From the NCBI RefSeq assembly GCF_014252955.1, contig NZ_JACMIA010000001.1, forward strand, positions 4,464,001 to 4,528,000: a stretch of 64,000 nt of DNA, in the 5' to 3' direction. The position numbers were made by a program, and so were the translations under genes. The stretch's first letter is position 1; each line of letters begins with the position of its first letter. Below the pieces are notes generated by a model. The model did no database searches. It saw only the letters and a program-made list of their open reading frames with translations, and was not told the origin of the DNA. The DNA is from Stappia sp. 28M-7 (lineage in GTDB: Bacteria; Pseudomonadota; Alphaproteobacteria; Rhizobiales; Stappiaceae). Of this stretch, positions 62,693 to 64,000 are shown piece after piece.

Positions 62693-62737
62693 GTCACAGT
62701 CCTCTCGCGGGCGCCGCCTTGCGGACGGCGCACCAGG

Positions 62738-64000
62738 CTACGGGCGGGGATTCGGGGAGGGGCGCGGCAGGATCACCAGCGGCTGACCGCGAAAGATCGC
62801 GCCCGGCTTTGCCTCTCCCGTCGGCACCTGCGTCGTGGCGGCGGGCAGCAGGGCCGGCGAACCCGTGCCCATGACGGCGACCGGCTTTTCCTTCGGCATC
62901 GGCACATCGGCGAGCGTCGCGATCTTCGCTTCCGAGGCCGGCGCCCGGCCCTTCGGCACGCCGAGCCCGACCTGCACCGCCTGGTCGACACGGGACCGCG
63001 GGCCGATGATCTCGTCCATCACCTTGCCCCAGTCGGTCTTGCCGTCGTCGCGGGTCGGCACGTCGTCATCGTCGGCCGAGACCACCTGCTGCGGCGCCTG
63101 ACCGACGATCGGCCGGCGCACGCCGTTGGTCGCCGGGTCGAGCTGGGCATAGGACAGGGCCGTGGTGCCGCGCAGGCCGCCGGTGCCGTAGGTGGCCAGC
63201 AGTTCCTCGGCCGTCGGCTTGGTGTTGCGCTTGCAGTAGCCGTCGGCCGGCGGGCCGCCGGCGATGCCGGTCATGGTGTCGATATTGCGCCCGGAGCGCT
63301 GGCGAAAGCCCGCCTCGACCAGCACCCGCGCCTTGGCCGCGCGTTCCACGCCCGAGGCCGCGCCCAGCACCACCGCCAGCACGGTGCGTCCGCGGCGCGT
63401 CGCCGAGACCACAACATTCAGCCCGGAATTGCAGATATAGCCGGTCTTCATGCCGCTCGCGCCGGGCACCCGCGCCAGGAATTCGCGGTTGGCCGAGCGC
63501 AGCGTCTTCTTGCCGACCTTGATCGCCGGCAGGCCGTAATAGTCGTGGTACTGCGGGAACTCGCGCCACAGCGCCCGCGCCAGCACGGCAAGGTCGCGCG
63601 CGGAGGACACCTGGCGATTGTCCGGCAGGCCGTGCGGATTGACGAAACGGGTCGCGGTCATGCCGAGCCGGCGCGCCTCGGCGTTCATCATCTCGATGAA
63701 GGCGGGCTCGGAGCCGGCGAGCGATTCCCCGACCGCCACGGCGATGTCGTTCGCCGACTTGACGATCAGCATCTTCAGCGCGCTGTCGAGCGTCAGCTGC
63801 GTACCGGGCTTGAAGCCCATCTTGCTCGGCGGCTGCGCATGGGCATTGGCGCTGATCGCCACCGCGCTTTCCAGCGTCGCGCGTCCCTCGCGCACCGCCT
63901 TGAAGGCGAGATAGGCGGTCATCAGCTTGGTGATCGAGGCGGGGTACCACTGGCGCAGCGCGTCCCTGTGGTCGAGAACCGCCCCCGTCTCCGCGTCGAT
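62738..64000 (-). CDS. dac: D-alanyl-D-alanine carboxypeptidase (PBP5/DacF-type), 5' end missing
   Basis: The visible 420 codons lack the N-terminus, which lies beyond the right edge. Catalytic motifs are all present: SxxK in PASITKLMTA (visible codons 21-30), SxN in LIVKSANDIAVAVGES, and KTG in GMKTGYICNSGLN. This is a PBP5-type class trimming peptidoglycan stem peptides in the periplasm. The C-terminal part beyond the KTG motif is long (about 230 residues), of low complexity and without a clear membrane anchor. It runs VPMPKEKPVAVMG to VILPRPSPNPRP. A signal peptide cannot be checked here. Confidence 0.93.
   Translation of the reverse strand: MDAETGAVLDHRDALRQWYPASITKLMTAYLAFKAVREGRATLESAVAISANAHAQPPSKMGFKPGTQLTLDSALKMLIVKSANDIAVAVGESLAGSEPAFIEMMNAEARRLGMTATRFVNPHGLPDNRQVSSARDLAVLARALWREFPQYHDYYGLPAIKVGKKTLRSANREFLARVPGASGMKTGYICNSGLNVVVSATRRGRTVLAVVLGAASGVERAAKARVLVEAGFRQRSGRNIDTMTGIAGGPPADGYCKRNTKPTAEELLATYGTGGLRGTTALSYAQLDPATNGVRRPIVGQAPQQVVSADDDDVPTRDDGKTDWGKVMDEIIGPRSRVDQAVQVGLGVPKGRAPASEAKIATLADVPMPKEKPVAVMGTGSPALLPAATTQVPTGEAKPGAIFRGQPLVILPRPSPNPRP

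Noticed and set aside
1-64000. CRISPR arrays, insertion sequences, prophage or rRNA operons
   Set aside because: No regularly spaced repeats, transposase-like proteins, phage genes or rRNA sequences were found on either strand.

Overview
The window looks like chromosomal DNA of a GC-rich alphaproteobacterium, probably of the Hyphomicrobiales and possibly near Stappia/Roseibium (Stappiaceae). This is inferred from gene content and order, not from a marker phylogeny. The pointers are a CpdR receiver protein, two perfect CtrA-type boxes (TTAA-N7-TTAAC), the ethylmalonyl-CoA pathway pair ccr/ecm, the leuS-lptE-holA and ffh-(chorismate mutase)-rpsP-rimM-trmD-rplS blocks, and the DUF4175/TIGR02302-type membrane protein next to lysA/lptM/argH.

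Region 1 (1-5937, minus strand) is the most unusual part. It is a tightly coupled operon encoding, in transcription order, a B12-binding-type radical SAM enzyme, a fatty-acyl-AMP ligase (FAAL), a single polypeptide carrying two cytochrome P450-like domains, a stand-alone acyl carrier protein (ACP) and a NodU/CmcH-type carbamoyltransferase that runs off the left edge. Overlapping starts and stops join the last four genes, and a TATAAT box lies upstream of the first. It reads as a small acyl-ACP tailoring pathway: activate an acyl chain, load it on the ACP, modify it with radical and haem chemistry, and carbamoylate it. I recognise each family but not the combination. Both P450 domains keep the haem-ligand Cys loop, yet by eye both lack the Arg of the ExxR motif and the acid-Thr pair of the I helix, and both have a shortened meander.

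Region 2 (6057-22453) is accessory. It holds an EamA exporter and a voltage-gated-type potassium channel. A four-gene minus-strand operon follows (cupin, arylformamidase-like hydrolase fused in frame to a second cupin, FAD monooxygenase, Leu/Ile/Val-type solute-binding protein), ending in a strong terminator and divergent from an AraC regulator; it looks like a regulated pathway for an aromatic or amide substrate. Next come tRNA-Arg(CCT), a MetR-like LysR regulator divergent from an MFS transporter, a ChrR-type double cupin, a polysaccharide flippase with a GNAT-fold protein, an acyl-CoA synthetase and a CAP-domain lipoprotein.

Region 3 (22670-31958) contains the divergent ccr/ecm pair of the ethylmalonyl-CoA pathway with an inverted repeat between them, an unrecognised lipoprotein whose 3' half is AT-rich, a GH25 lysozyme-like lipoprotein, a BON-LysM protein, an exonuclease III, a quinone oxidoreductase-like protein and a SpoU-type RNA methyltransferase.

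Region 4 (31986-46524) is core housekeeping: leuS-lptE-holA, yggS, ffh to rplS, ftsEX, an MJ0042 zinc-ribbon protein, hpt and cpdR. Region 5 (46652-64000) is core and central metabolism: DUF4175 protein, lysA-lptM-argH, a TlpA-like thioredoxin, a YjfB-type motility protein with its own CtrA box, hbd-etfA-etfB, rhomboid protease, PduO-type cobalamin adenosyltransferase (which would supply the cofactor for Ecm), HIG1 protein, SDR, UbiH-type hydroxylase, tesB, a CobW-type GTPase and a D-Ala-D-Ala carboxypeptidase cut by the right edge. No CRISPR array, insertion sequence, prophage or rRNA gene was seen.
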